DNA of 14,722 bases from assembly GCA_031291905.1 (NCBI GenBank), contig JARLIC010000064.1:1-14722 (forward strand), written 5' to 3'. Made by a program: the position numbers and the translations under genes. Shown here one piece after another: positions 1-6,160 of this stretch (positions are counted from its first letter, which is position 1; the number at the start of each line of letters is the position of its first letter). Below the pieces are notes generated by a model. It was not told the DNA's origin. It searched no databases and saw only the letters and a program-made list of their open reading frames with translations. The stretch is from Minisyncoccota bacterium. GTDB taxonomy: Bacteria; Patescibacteriota; Minisyncoccia; UBA6257; 2-01-FULL-56-20.

Positions 1-958
1 CATCGGCCTTGCGGGAAAGGAGATCGAGATGCGCGTGTCGGTCATTCCCGCCGAGTTCGGCGAGACGATCGTGATGAGGATTTTGGACCCCTCGGCGACG
101 ATGGTCGGCCTGCCGGACCTCGGCTTGCGCGCGGACAACCTCGATCTCGTGAAGCGCGAGCTCGACCGGCCGAACGGCCTCATTCTGAACACCGGCCCGA
201 CCGGTTCGGGGAAAACCACCACTCTGTATGCGTTTTTACGCACCATGAACGATCCGACCGTGAAGATCATCACATTGGAAGACCCGATCGAGTACCGCAT
301 CGAGGGCGTCGAGCAGACGCAGGTGAACGACGAATCGGGCTACACGTTCGCGAGCGGCCTGCGCGCGATCGTGCGGCAGGACCCGGATGTGATCCTTGTC
401 GGCGAGGTGCGCGATCTTGAGACCGCGGACATTTCCATGCAGGCGGCATTGACCGGCCATCTCGTCCTTTCGACCCTGCACACGAACGACGCGGTGGGTG
501 CGGTACCGCGCCTGATCAATCTCGGCGTGAAGCCGGAGAGCATCGGTCCGGCGCTTTCACTCGTGATCGCCCAGCGTCTGGTGCGCGTATTGTGCAAAGA
601 GTGTAAAAAAGAGGCCGCGATCGACGACGCGACAAAGACGAATATCGAGAACTTCTTCAAGAAGCTTCCCGAGAAAGTGGACCGCGCGCCGTACAAGGAT
701 TACAAAATATACGAGCCGGTGGGTTGCGATAAATGCAACAAGATGGGGTATCGGGGCCGCGTCGGCGTGTTCGAGTTTCTGGAAGGCGGCGCCGATCTCG
801 AGACGACCATTCTGAAGGAGGCTTCGGAGGTCGCGCTCCGCGGTGTGGCGGATAGGCAGGGGATGGTGACGATGCAGCAGGACGGCGTGTTGAAAGTGCT
901 CGAAGGGAAGACGACGTTCGATGAAGTAAAAAGCGCCACCGGAGAGATCTCCTGGTAG
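1..958 (+). CDS. pilB: Type IV pilus assembly / type II secretion ATPase (PilB/GspE family), 5'-truncated by window edge
   Basis: This is the C-terminal part of the hexameric ATPase that powers pilin polymerisation at the cytoplasmic face of the inner membrane. The open frame runs from base 2, so the gene starts outside the window and the ATG at 29 is internal. Counting from that ATG, the Walker A motif GPTGSGKT is at residues 56-63, the Asp box ITLEDPIEY near 81-89, the Walker B region DPDVILVGEVRD near 118-129, and the His box TGHLVLSTLHTND near 142-154. Two CxxC pairs (C189/C192 and C233/C236) form the tetracysteine zinc site typical of PilB/GspE and absent from the PilT retraction ATPase. 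The stop TAG is at 956-958, three bases before a long palindromic element. No other pilus gene is visible, so pilB and gspE cannot be separated by context; PilB is more likely because small-genome CPR bacteria commonly keep type IV pili. Confidence 0.93.
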   Translation, partial: IGLAGKEIEMRVSVIPAEFGETIVMRILDPSATMVGLPDLGLRADNLDLVKRELDRPNGLILNTGPTGSGKTTTLYAFLRTMNDPTVKIITLEDPIEYRIEGVEQTQVNDESGYTFASGLRAIVRQDPDVILVGEVRDLETADISMQAALTGHLVLSTLHTNDAVGAVPRLINLGVKPESIGPALSLVIAQRLVRVLCKECKKEAAIDDATKTNIENFFKKLPEKVDRAPYKDYKIYEPVGCDKCNKMGYRGRVGVFEFLEGGADLETTILKEASEVALRGVADRQGMVTMQQDGVLKVLEGKTTFDEVKSATGEISW

Positions 959-961
959 GAG

Positions 962-1076
962 ATAACGCTTCCATATTGTGTTTCGGAGACGGCGTTCCGG
1001 CCTGCTGGCCGGCCGCCTAAGGTCTCGCGCCCTTCGGCGCTCCGACATTCTCCTCAACGCAATATGGAAGCGTTAT
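962..1076 (+). repeat. Palindromic two-hairpin element, copy 1
   Basis: A long inverted repeat encloses two smaller hairpins. The outer arms are 962-989 and 1049-1076: the distal 17 bp (962-978 with 1060-1076) pair perfectly, followed by one G.T pair, three pairs, a 2x2 mismatch and five more pairs. Inner hairpin B has stem 997-1002/1007-1012 with loop TGCT, extended by GGCG 991-994 with CGCC 1014-1017. Inner hairpin C has stem 1027-1031/1036-1040 with loop CTTC, flanked by GTC 1022-1024 pairing with GAC 1044-1046. A second copy lies at 9256-9380 with the same loops and the same core layout but different, still paired, stem sequences. The plus-strand right arm is followed by TTATTTTCC, so this copy could also end pilB transcription, but copy 2 is not placed like a terminator. 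Structure is read directly; function is unknown. Confidence 0.85.
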
Positions 1077-1103
1077 TTTCCCTACTATGGAATCGTGGTG
1101 AGC

Positions 1104-1133
1104 AAAAAAACAAAGCCGGCCATTTCTGGTCGG
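1104..1133 (-). terminator. Probable weak intrinsic terminator of the 62-codon minus-strand gene
   Basis: Read on the minus strand, the hairpin CCGACC-agaaat-GGCCGG (1133-1116) has five pairs and one A.C mismatch and is followed by CTTTGTTTTTTT. It lies 22 bases past the stop codon of the small ORF. The mismatch weakens the stem, so this is a moderate call. Confidence 0.45.
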
Positions 1134-1154
1134 TAAGGATTGCGTCGCTAGGTG

Positions 1155-1343
1155 TCACTGTTTAGGACGCGTGATATTGATTACCACCCTGCTCTCGGTG
1201 ACTAAGGTGCTCTGTCCGGGCAGGAGATCGCCTCCGGAGCAAACCGCCTTATGGATCAACATCCTGAGCTGTGGGTTGGTGAGATTTATGGATTCTTCGT
1301 CGCCGTCGATGCGAACCCGAACTTGGAGCTGGCCCTTACCCAT
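1155..1343 (-). CDS. Small hypothetical protein (62 aa)
   Basis: I do not recognise this protein. It starts MGKGQLQVRVRIDGDEES and ends RVVINITRPKQ, with one Cys near the middle (AVCSGG), no signal peptide and no membrane segment. The pattern suggests a beta strand, a helix (NPQLRMLIHKAV) and a further strand, as in a small alpha/beta domain. The case for a real gene rests on its surroundings. AGGAGG (1353-1348 on the minus strand, inside a longer GGAAAGGAGGG) precedes the ATG with 4 nt spacing, which is slightly short. A near-consensus promoter lies at 1630-1602, a structured leader lies between, and a possible terminator follows at 1133-1104. It runs divergently from ruvB. Plus-strand open frames over the same bases have no ribosome binding site. 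An alternative is that the transcript acts mainly as an RNA and the ORF is incidental. Confidence 0.6.
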   Translation of the reverse strand: MGKGQLQVRVRIDGDEESINLTNPQLRMLIHKAVCSGGDLLPGQSTLVTESRVVINITRPKQ

Positions 1344-1416
1344 ACACCCTCCTTTCCATGCCTGCCTTTCGGTCAGGACTTACTGGACATAAGAGTCGTT
1401 GAGCGCGGTAATTCAC

Positions 1417-1595
1417 TCAGACCTGGGGGCAATTCCTCGCGAAAGGATAATATCTCTTTTATCTAAAGACAAAAGAGGCTAGAATTACTCAAAGGATAGG
1501 ACCAGCCGGAACCGGTCCGTCCTGTAGTTTTTAGAAATAACTCCCGCCCCCAGATCTGAAAGAACTACCGTGACAACAACCATCTTTGGTGTTGT
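1417..1595 (-). ncRNA. Structured leader RNA / candidate cis-regulatory or small RNA
   Basis: On the minus strand, from the predicted start near 1595, several hairpins can be drawn. The first is 1595-1588/1581-1573 with a single bulge. A long-range closing stem pairs 1559-1546 with 1430-1417 over 14 bp, with one G.U pair that would be a C.A mismatch on the plus strand, so the minus strand is the better folded one. Inside it are a hairpin 1523-1514/1503-1493, a perfect 7-bp hairpin 1477-1471/1460-1454, and a small hairpin 1447-1444/1437-1434. Downstream, 1377-1361 forms a 6-bp stem with one bulged A and a GAAA tetraloop, just before the ribosome binding site. I found no match to tmRNA, SRP RNA, RNase P or T-box signature sequences. 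A riboswitch or protein-binding leader for the 62-codon gene, or a stand-alone small RNA, are both open. Much of the otherwise gene-free 1344-1654 stretch is this RNA and its promoter. Confidence 0.6.
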
Positions 1596-1619
1596 AGGGA
1601 AATACTAGCATACTATAAA
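1592..1619 (+). promoter_or_regulatory. Possible ruvB promoter, overlapping the opposing promoter
   Basis: TTGTAG (1592-1597), a 16-nt spacer and TATAAA (1614-1619) lie 35 bases before the ruvB ATG. The box pair interleaves with the minus-strand promoter at 1630-1602, so polymerase binding at one should block the other. The -35 is weak; the call rests on the A+T-rich -10. Confidence 0.45.
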
Positions 1620-1630
1620 TTATTTGTCAA
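1602..1630 (-). promoter_or_regulatory. Near-consensus sigma-70-type promoter for the minus-strand small-ORF transcript
   Basis: On the minus strand TTGACA (1630-1625, a perfect -35) is followed by 17 nt and then TAGTAT (1607-1602). The predicted start is near 1595, where the first hairpin of the leader begins. Confidence 0.75.
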
Positions 1631-1654
1631 GCACCCTTTATCCACCCACCCGCC

Positions 1655-2665
1655 ATGCCCAAAGAACCCCTAAAAACCGATAATCCGGGCAAAGAAGATC
1701 CCAATATCGATCTCACCCTGCGGCCGGTGGTCTGGGATGAATATATCGGACAAGAAAAGATCAAAGACCATCTAAAGGTGATCCTTGGTGCCGCAAAAAA
1801 GCGGAACGAGGCCGCCGATCATCTCTTGTTCTCCGGCCCCGCGGGTTTGGGAAAAACAACGCTCGCATATCTGGTGGCGCGCGATCTCGGCGGCACCGTG
1901 AAGACCACCTCCGGCCCTGCGCTCGAGAAAGTGGGCGACCTTGCGGCGGTGCTCACCAATCTTAACCCCGGCGAAATACTTTTCATCGATGAGGCGCACC
2001 GCATCAACCCGATGATCGAAGAGGTCCTGTATCCCGCGATGGAGGCGCGCAAGCTGCACCTTGTCGTCGGCAAGGGGCCGTCGGCGCGAACCCTCACCCT
2101 CGACCTTCCGCCATTCACATTGATCGCCGCGACCACGCGCGAGAATCTTCTTTCGCAGCCGCTCCGTTCGCGTTTCGGCGCGACGCTGCGTCTCGGTTAT
2201 TACACTATCGACGACATCAAAAGGATCCTCGAGCGCTCGGCGGGGATTTTGGGTGTCAAAACAAACGAGGCGGCGATGGACATCCTTGCGCGCGCGTCGC
2301 GCGGCACGCCCCGCGTGGCGAACCGGCTCTTGCGCCGCGCGCGGGACTTTGCGGAGATGCACGACAAGGAAGTGATCGACGAGGCGGCGGCGCAGAACAC
2401 CCTTGCAATGCTCGAGGTGGATGAAGCGGGGCTTGAGCCGCAGGACCGCCGTTTATTGATGACCATGATCGAAAAATTCAAAGGAGGCCCGGTGGGTATC
2501 AACACGCTTGCGGCGGCGCTCTCCGAGGAGCGCGGCGTGATCGAGGACATCTACGAGCCCTACCTTATGACGCTGGGATTCTTGCAGCGCTCGCCTTCGG
2601 GCCGCATCGTGCTTCCGGCGGCATACCGGCATTTGAAGATCAAAGGACGGGACGATCTGCTGTAA
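1655..2665 (+). CDS. ruvB: Holliday junction branch migration ATPase RuvB
   Basis: RuvB is the AAA+ motor that, loaded by RuvA, drives branch migration of Holliday junctions in recombinational repair. The 336-aa product has the usual family length. Walker A GPAGLGKTT is at residues 61-69, Walker B LFIDEAH at 109-115, the sensor-1 region AATTR at 158-162, and the arginine-finger segment SQPLRSRFG at about 167-175. The C-terminal winged-helix domain is seen as GPVGINTLAAALSEE through QRSPSGRIVLP. The ATG at 1655 has no Shine-Dalgarno sequence: the bases before it are C-rich. RuvA is encoded about 7 kb away at 9449 rather than in an operon with ruvB, and RuvC is not in the window. The lamin-tail gene begins 49 bases downstream. 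Confidence 0.97.
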   Translation: MPKEPLKTDNPGKEDPNIDLTLRPVVWDEYIGQEKIKDHLKVILGAAKKRNEAADHLLFSGPAGLGKTTLAYLVARDLGGTVKTTSGPALEKVGDLAAVLTNLNPGEILFIDEAHRINPMIEEVLYPAMEARKLHLVVGKGPSARTLTLDLPPFTLIAATTRENLLSQPLRSRFGATLRLGYYTIDDIKRILERSAGILGVKTNEAAMDILARASRGTPRVANRLLRRARDFAEMHDKEVIDEAAAQNTLAMLEVDEAGLEPQDRRLLMTMIEKFKGGPVGINTLAAALSEERGVIEDIYEPYLMTLGFLQRSPSGRIVLPAAYRHLKIKGRDDLL

Positions 2666-2699
2666 AGCCCTTCTTAAGTTTTTCTTTATCTCCCGCGAG

Positions 2700-2705
2700 T
2701 AGAAT
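2700..2705 (+). promoter_or_regulatory. Possible -10 box of the lamin-tail gene
   Basis: TAGAAT ends 9 nt before the ATG at 2715, so transcription would start at most a few bases before the codon. No convincing -35 is visible; read-through from ruvB is the alternative. Confidence 0.35.
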
Positions 2706-2714
2706 GGGCGGGCA

Positions 2715-3317
2715 ATGGTCTCCATCAACGAATGGTTTCCCGATCCCGTCGGCACCGATGCGGCCGGCGAGTTCGTGGAGCTTTATAACAGCGGAAACGA
2801 CGCGGTGAATCTGACCGGATGGAAGCTCGGCACGGGAACAGCCTCGACCACATCCATAATTCCCGCCAAAACAAAGCCATTTTCTTTGGCGAAGTTTTCG
2901 GTGCCGGCACGCGGCTATCTGGTACTCGCAAGATCCAAAACCAAGCTTTCTTTGAAAAATACCGACGGCGGTTTATTGTTATATGGTCCCGACGGGACGA
3001 TCGTGGACCGGGCAAGTTTCGCGGGAACCGCTCCCGAAGGGAAGAGTTTCTCGCGGGTAAGCCAAAACGCTTCCACCGCCTCCCGTTTCGCGTTCACGAG
3101 CTCGACGCCCGGCGCGGCAAACGCGAAATTCGAAAGTATGATATCGTCGAATGGATATCCGACGGGGATCCCACTCAATGCGCGATCGGCATTGCCGGCA
3201 CCCGGCACGCTCGCACTCGGCACTGCATTCCTTGTCGCAATCATATTCTTCCATGTCTTCAAAAAAAACGAACATCTATCGAACTTCCTCTTCGGAAGAG
3301 ACGAAGCGTCTCGGTGA
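2715..3317 (+). CDS. Lamin-tail-domain protein with C-terminal membrane anchor
   Basis: This 200-aa protein begins directly with a lamin tail domain (LTD). VSINEWFPDPVG and GEFVELYNSG at residues 2-27 match the typical start of bacterial LTDs; GYLVLAR is at 67-73, the GPDGTIVDRASFAG region at 91-104, and the closing STPGAAN at 130-136. A Ser/Ala-rich linker follows. One membrane helix lies at about 165-182 (LALGTAFLVAIIFFHVF), then KK and a short charged tail. Bacterial LTD proteins are usually exported and carry a signal peptide. Here none is present, and an in-frame TAG at 2700-2702 rules out an upstream extension. The 3' end overlaps tsaE by 65 bases in another frame. Its role is unknown; LTDs are thought to mediate surface or ligand contacts. 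Confidence 0.85.
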   Translation: MVSINEWFPDPVGTDAAGEFVELYNSGNDAVNLTGWKLGTGTASTTSIIPAKTKPFSLAKFSVPARGYLVLARSKTKLSLKNTDGGLLLYGPDGTIVDRASFAGTAPEGKSFSRVSQNASTASRFAFTSSTPGAANAKFESMISSNGYPTGIPLNARSALPAPGTLALGTAFLVAIIFFHVFKKNEHLSNFLFGRDEASR

Positions 3318-3771
3318 GGAGTTTTTTGTGAAATTATTGAGCGGTAAAGGATCCGCGGGCAACGCCGCGCGAAAGCACGCCGAGGTCGTCATCCTTTCGG
3401 GCGAGCTCGGCGCGGGCAAGACGACGTTCGTCCAGGGATTTTTAAAGGGCGCGGGGATCCGCGGCCGCGCGGCAAGCCCGACCTTTGTGATCATGCGGCA
3501 TTATCGCATCGCGCGGAGCGCATCCAAAGACATCGCGCCGTTCGCCAATATCATCCATATGGACGCCTATCGTCTCCCACTGGTCGCCACGACCACGAAG
3601 AACGCCGCGCATCTTATCGCGCTCAAATTCGACGAGATCGTCGGGGATCCCGGGAACATCGTGCTTATAGAATGGGGTGAGCGGATCGCGGGCGCCGTCC
3701 CGAAGGGTGCACTACGGGTACAGTTCCGCTACGATAAGAAGGAGGGATCAAGGATCATCACAATAAAATAA
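3253..3771 (+). CDS. tsaE: tRNA threonylcarbamoyladenosine biosynthesis ATPase TsaE
   Basis: TsaE is the P-loop ATPase that works with TsaB and TsaD to make t6A at position 37 of ANN-decoding tRNAs. From the ATG at 3253 the product is 172 aa. Walker A GELGAGKTT is at residues 50-58, SPTFVIMRHYR at 75-85, HMDAYRL at 102-108 (with the conserved Asp) and LIEWGERI at 138-145, all in family order. An in-frame ATG at 3151 would add 34 residues of low-complexity sequence translated from the lamin-tail gene in another frame, so the start at 3253, just before the conserved region, is preferred. There is no Shine-Dalgarno sequence. The gene overlaps the lamin-tail gene by 65 bases and ends two bases before the next ATG, so these genes are probably co-transcribed. 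Confidence 0.94.
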   Translation: MSSKKTNIYRTSSSEETKRLGEEFFVKLLSGKGSAGNAARKHAEVVILSGELGAGKTTFVQGFLKGAGIRGRAASPTFVIMRHYRIARSASKDIAPFANIIHMDAYRLPLVATTTKNAAHLIALKFDEIVGDPGNIVLIEWGERIAGAVPKGALRVQFRYDKKEGSRIITIK

Positions 3772-3772
3772 C

Positions 3773-4732
3773 ATGAAAAAACTCCTGCTCATCGATGCGA
3801 ACTCGATCATCCACCGATCGTTCCACGCCATTCCGCCGTTCACCACACCCGACGGGAAGCCGTCCGGCGCGATCTACGGTATCGCGAGCATCCTTTTGAA
3901 ATTATGGCGCGAGGACCGGCCCGATTATGCGGCGGCGCTTTTCGACCGCCCGGAGCCGACGTTCCGCGAGGAGAAATATGCGGCGTACAAGGCACAGAGG
4001 CCGCCCGCTCCCGACGAATTGATCCAGCAGATCGTCGAGGCGCATAAACTGTTCGAGGCGTTCGGCATAAAGACGTTCGAGAAGCCGACCTTCGAAGCGG
4101 ACGATCTCATTGCGACCCTTGCGGAGAAGTTCAAAATAAAAAAAGATGACGCCGATGCCGCGCGCGATGGCGGGGAGAATGACCTCCAGGTCGTCATCTT
4201 GACGGGCGATCGCGACACGCTTCAGCTTGTGGAGGACGATCACGTCGTCGTACAGACCTTCAATAAAGGGGTGAGCGATACCACGATCTATAACGAGAAG
4301 GCGGTGTTCGAGAAATACGGCATCATGCCCGCGCAGATGGTGGACTGGAAGGCGCTCGTGGGCGATCCGTCGGATAACATCAAAGGCGTACCGGGCGTGG
4401 GGCCGAAGACCGCACTCGAGCTGCTTCAGAAGTTCGGATCGGTGGAGGAACTTTTTGCGCACGTCGGCGACGACGAAAAGATCGCGAAGCGGATCGGGCC
4501 GTATCGCGCAGAGGCGGAACTTTCGCGCGAGCTTGTGGTGCTCGAGCGGAACGTGCCGATCGGGATCCCGCCGCTCGAAGCGCTTGCGCCGCACAATGAC
4601 ATCAGGATCATCGAGGAATATTTCATCACTATGGGGTTCGCGACCCTACTGAAAAGAATATATGAGGAAAAAGCCCCAAAACCCAAACCCAAAAAAGAAG
4701 GCCCCAAAAACATCCAAAAACCATTGTTCTAA
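3773..4732 (+). CDS. Stand-alone Pol I-type 5'-3' exonuclease (flap endonuclease)
   Basis: The 319-aa protein is the N-terminal nuclease of DNA polymerase I on its own, without the 3'-5' exonuclease or polymerase domain. Such enzymes remove RNA primers and 5' flaps. Metal-binding acidic residues are visible: D8 in LLIDANS, FEADD at 107-111 and TGDRD at 144-148. GDPSDN is at 197-202 and the helix-hairpin-helix GVPGVGPKTA at 205-214. A Lys-Pro-rich tail (about 300-313) ends in the last five residues QKPLF, which fits the bacterial beta-clamp-binding pattern QxxLF. The ATG lies one base after the tsaE stop. Its frame ends with a normal TAA, and a kinase follows at 4761, so this is not a broken polA. 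Whether a separate polymerase gene exists elsewhere cannot be seen here. Confidence 0.92.
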   Translation: MKKLLLIDANSIIHRSFHAIPPFTTPDGKPSGAIYGIASILLKLWREDRPDYAAALFDRPEPTFREEKYAAYKAQRPPAPDELIQQIVEAHKLFEAFGIKTFEKPTFEADDLIATLAEKFKIKKDDADAARDGGENDLQVVILTGDRDTLQLVEDDHVVVQTFNKGVSDTTIYNEKAVFEKYGIMPAQMVDWKALVGDPSDNIKGVPGVGPKTALELLQKFGSVEELFAHVGDDEKIAKRIGPYRAEAELSRELVVLERNVPIGIPPLEALAPHNDIRIIEEYFITMGFATLLKRIYEEKAPKPKPKKEGPKNIQKPLF

Positions 4733-4752
4733 GGGGTTCCGGGGTGTATCAT
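4724..4752 (+). promoter_or_regulatory. Promoter of the histidine kinase gene
   Basis: TTGTTC (4724-4729), a 17-nt spacer and TATCAT (4747-4752) lie at the end of the exonuclease gene. The predicted start is at about 4759-4760, directly before the TTG start codon at 4761. Confidence 0.55.
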
Positions 4753-4760
4753 AAGAGGTA

Positions 4761-6095
4761 TTGAAGAACGTAAAGCCGAAATTTAGGGTTGTGGCGGGCG
4801 GGCGGGGATTTATGGTCGCCTGGGTTCTTTTGGCCGCATCCGTTGTGGCGGGCGCCATCGCGGTCGCCGAACTCCCCGCATTCCTTGCGCTCATCGAGGC
4901 GGGCATCCTTGCGGTGGTCGTCGTGCTGGCATTCGTGGCGCTCTATCAGGCGGCGGCGAAGGATCTGGGGACGAGCATGGAGCGGAGCGAGCTCAAGAGC
5001 ATCTTCGGAAGCATCGAGGACGCGCTTGTCGTGTATGGAAGCGATTTTCGCATCACCTTTTTCAATCATGCGGCAGAGAAGCTCTTTGCGCTTTCCGCGG
5101 ATGCGACGATCGGCCATGTGCTTTCCCCGCGCGACGTCGAGACCGCCGGGTGGCGCACGCTCGCGCAGGTGATATTCCCGTCGCTCGCGCCGCGCGTGAT
5201 CTCTCGCACGGGGGAGGGCGAAGTGCCGCAGGTGACGGATGTATCGCTCACCGACCCCGAGCTTGAGCTACGCGTGGCGACGGCGCCCGTCGCGGGCGAG
5301 GACGGGCATACACTCGCATTCATGAAGATCATCCGCGACCGCACTTCGCAGATCGCCGCCCTGCGTTCCAAGAACGAGTTCGTCACGGTCGCATCGCACC
5401 AGCTGCGGGGGCCGGTGACCGACATCAATTGGGCGCTCCAATCCCTTGCGCAAGCTCCGGAGCTCGGCGACACGAGTAAGATGATCGTCACCACCGCGGC
5501 GGCGGCAAGCACGAACCTCCTGAGGAGGATCGAGGACCTTTTGAGCATCGCCAAAATGGAGGACGGGCAGGTCGGCTATGCGTTCGAGGATACCGATATC
5601 GTCGAGTATGTCGGGAAAATACTTTCCGACCTGCTTCCCGCAGCGCGCAAAGCGGGGATCAAGATGTATTTCGACCGTCCGGCCGAAACGATGCCCCACG
5701 TGACGATCGACCCGAAGCGGCTCTCGCTCGCGGTCACGAACATCCTCGAGAATGCGATCCGCTACAACGTCCAGAACGGCGAAGTGACGGTGAAGATCGA
5801 TACCATGAAGGACAAGCCGTATGTGGTGGTCAGCGTGAAGGATACGGGCATCGGCATCCCGCAGGAATCGCTCGACAAGCTGTTCACCAAGTTCTACCGA
5901 GCCGACAACGCCATGAAGACGCAAACGGAGGGGTCCGGACTCGGCTTGTATATCGCGAAAGGCATCCTGACGGCCCACGGCGGGCAGATCTGGGCGGAAT
6001 CCGAGCTTAATCGCGGGACGACCGTCTCCTTTGCCCTTCCCACCGACCCCGAACTGGTGCCCAAGCACGAAACGGGAGCGGCGGACCTGTTGTAA
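4761..6095 (+). CDS. Membrane sensor histidine kinase with PAS domain (orphan)
   Basis: A 444-aa two-component sensor kinase. Two membrane helices (about 17-37 and 41-63) are joined by a short loop, so there is almost no external sensing domain. A PAS-like domain follows (about 75-195, with IEDALVVYGSDFRITFFN). The HisKA domain has the phospho-acceptor His213 in ASHQLRGPVTDI. The ATPase domain has an N box ILENAIRYN (328-336), a G1 box KDTGIGIP (360-367), an F-box region FTKFYRA and a G2 box GSGLGL (391-396). No response regulator is adjacent, so the partner is unknown. The start is taken as TTG 4761, placed right after a -10 box; an in-frame ATG at 4812 would remove 17 residues and leave the first helix intact, so it cannot be excluded. 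Confidence 0.92.
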   Translation: MKNVKPKFRVVAGGRGFMVAWVLLAASVVAGAIAVAELPAFLALIEAGILAVVVVLAFVALYQAAAKDLGTSMERSELKSIFGSIEDALVVYGSDFRITFFNHAAEKLFALSADATIGHVLSPRDVETAGWRTLAQVIFPSLAPRVISRTGEGEVPQVTDVSLTDPELELRVATAPVAGEDGHTLAFMKIIRDRTSQIAALRSKNEFVTVASHQLRGPVTDINWALQSLAQAPELGDTSKMIVTTAAAASTNLLRRIEDLLSIAKMEDGQVGYAFEDTDIVEYVGKILSDLLPAARKAGIKMYFDRPAETMPHVTIDPKRLSLAVTNILENAIRYNVQNGEVTVKIDTMKDKPYVVVSVKDTGIGIPQESLDKLFTKFYRADNAMKTQTEGSGLGLYIAKGILTAHGGQIWAESELNRGTTVSFALPTDPELVPKHETGAADLL

Positions 6096-6120
6096 AACAT
6101 CCCCGCCTCCTTGGCTAGAC

Positions 6121-6150
6121 TTGTTATCCACATCCCGTTTCGTGTACACT
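6121..6150 (+). promoter_or_regulatory. Promoter of pyrG
   Basis: TTGTTA (6121-6126), an 18-nt spacer and TACACT (6145-6150) lie upstream of the ATG at 6161. The predicted start near 6157 leaves a leader of only about 4 nt, with no Shine-Dalgarno sequence. Confidence 0.5.
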
Positions 6151-6160
6151 GATATGCGAA

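Noticed and set aside
1400..1412. TTACCGCGC on the minus strand, resembling part of the T-box sequence GGTGGTACCGCG
   Set aside because: The GGTGG half is missing and no aminoacyl-tRNA or amino-acid gene follows.
1171..1466. Plus-strand open frames of about 70 codons opposite the 62-codon gene
   Set aside because: No ribosome binding site or promoter; the minus strand has a full set of expression signals.
2666..2699. CTTAAG followed by TTTTTCTTTAT as a possible ruvB terminator
   Set aside because: There is no stable G+C stem before the T-rich stretch.
3298..3335. Hairpin GAGACG-aag-CGTCTC followed by a TTTTTT run, looking like a terminator for the lamin-tail gene
   Set aside because: The T-run is about 10 bases past the stem and both lie inside tsaE coding sequence, so termination here is unlikely.
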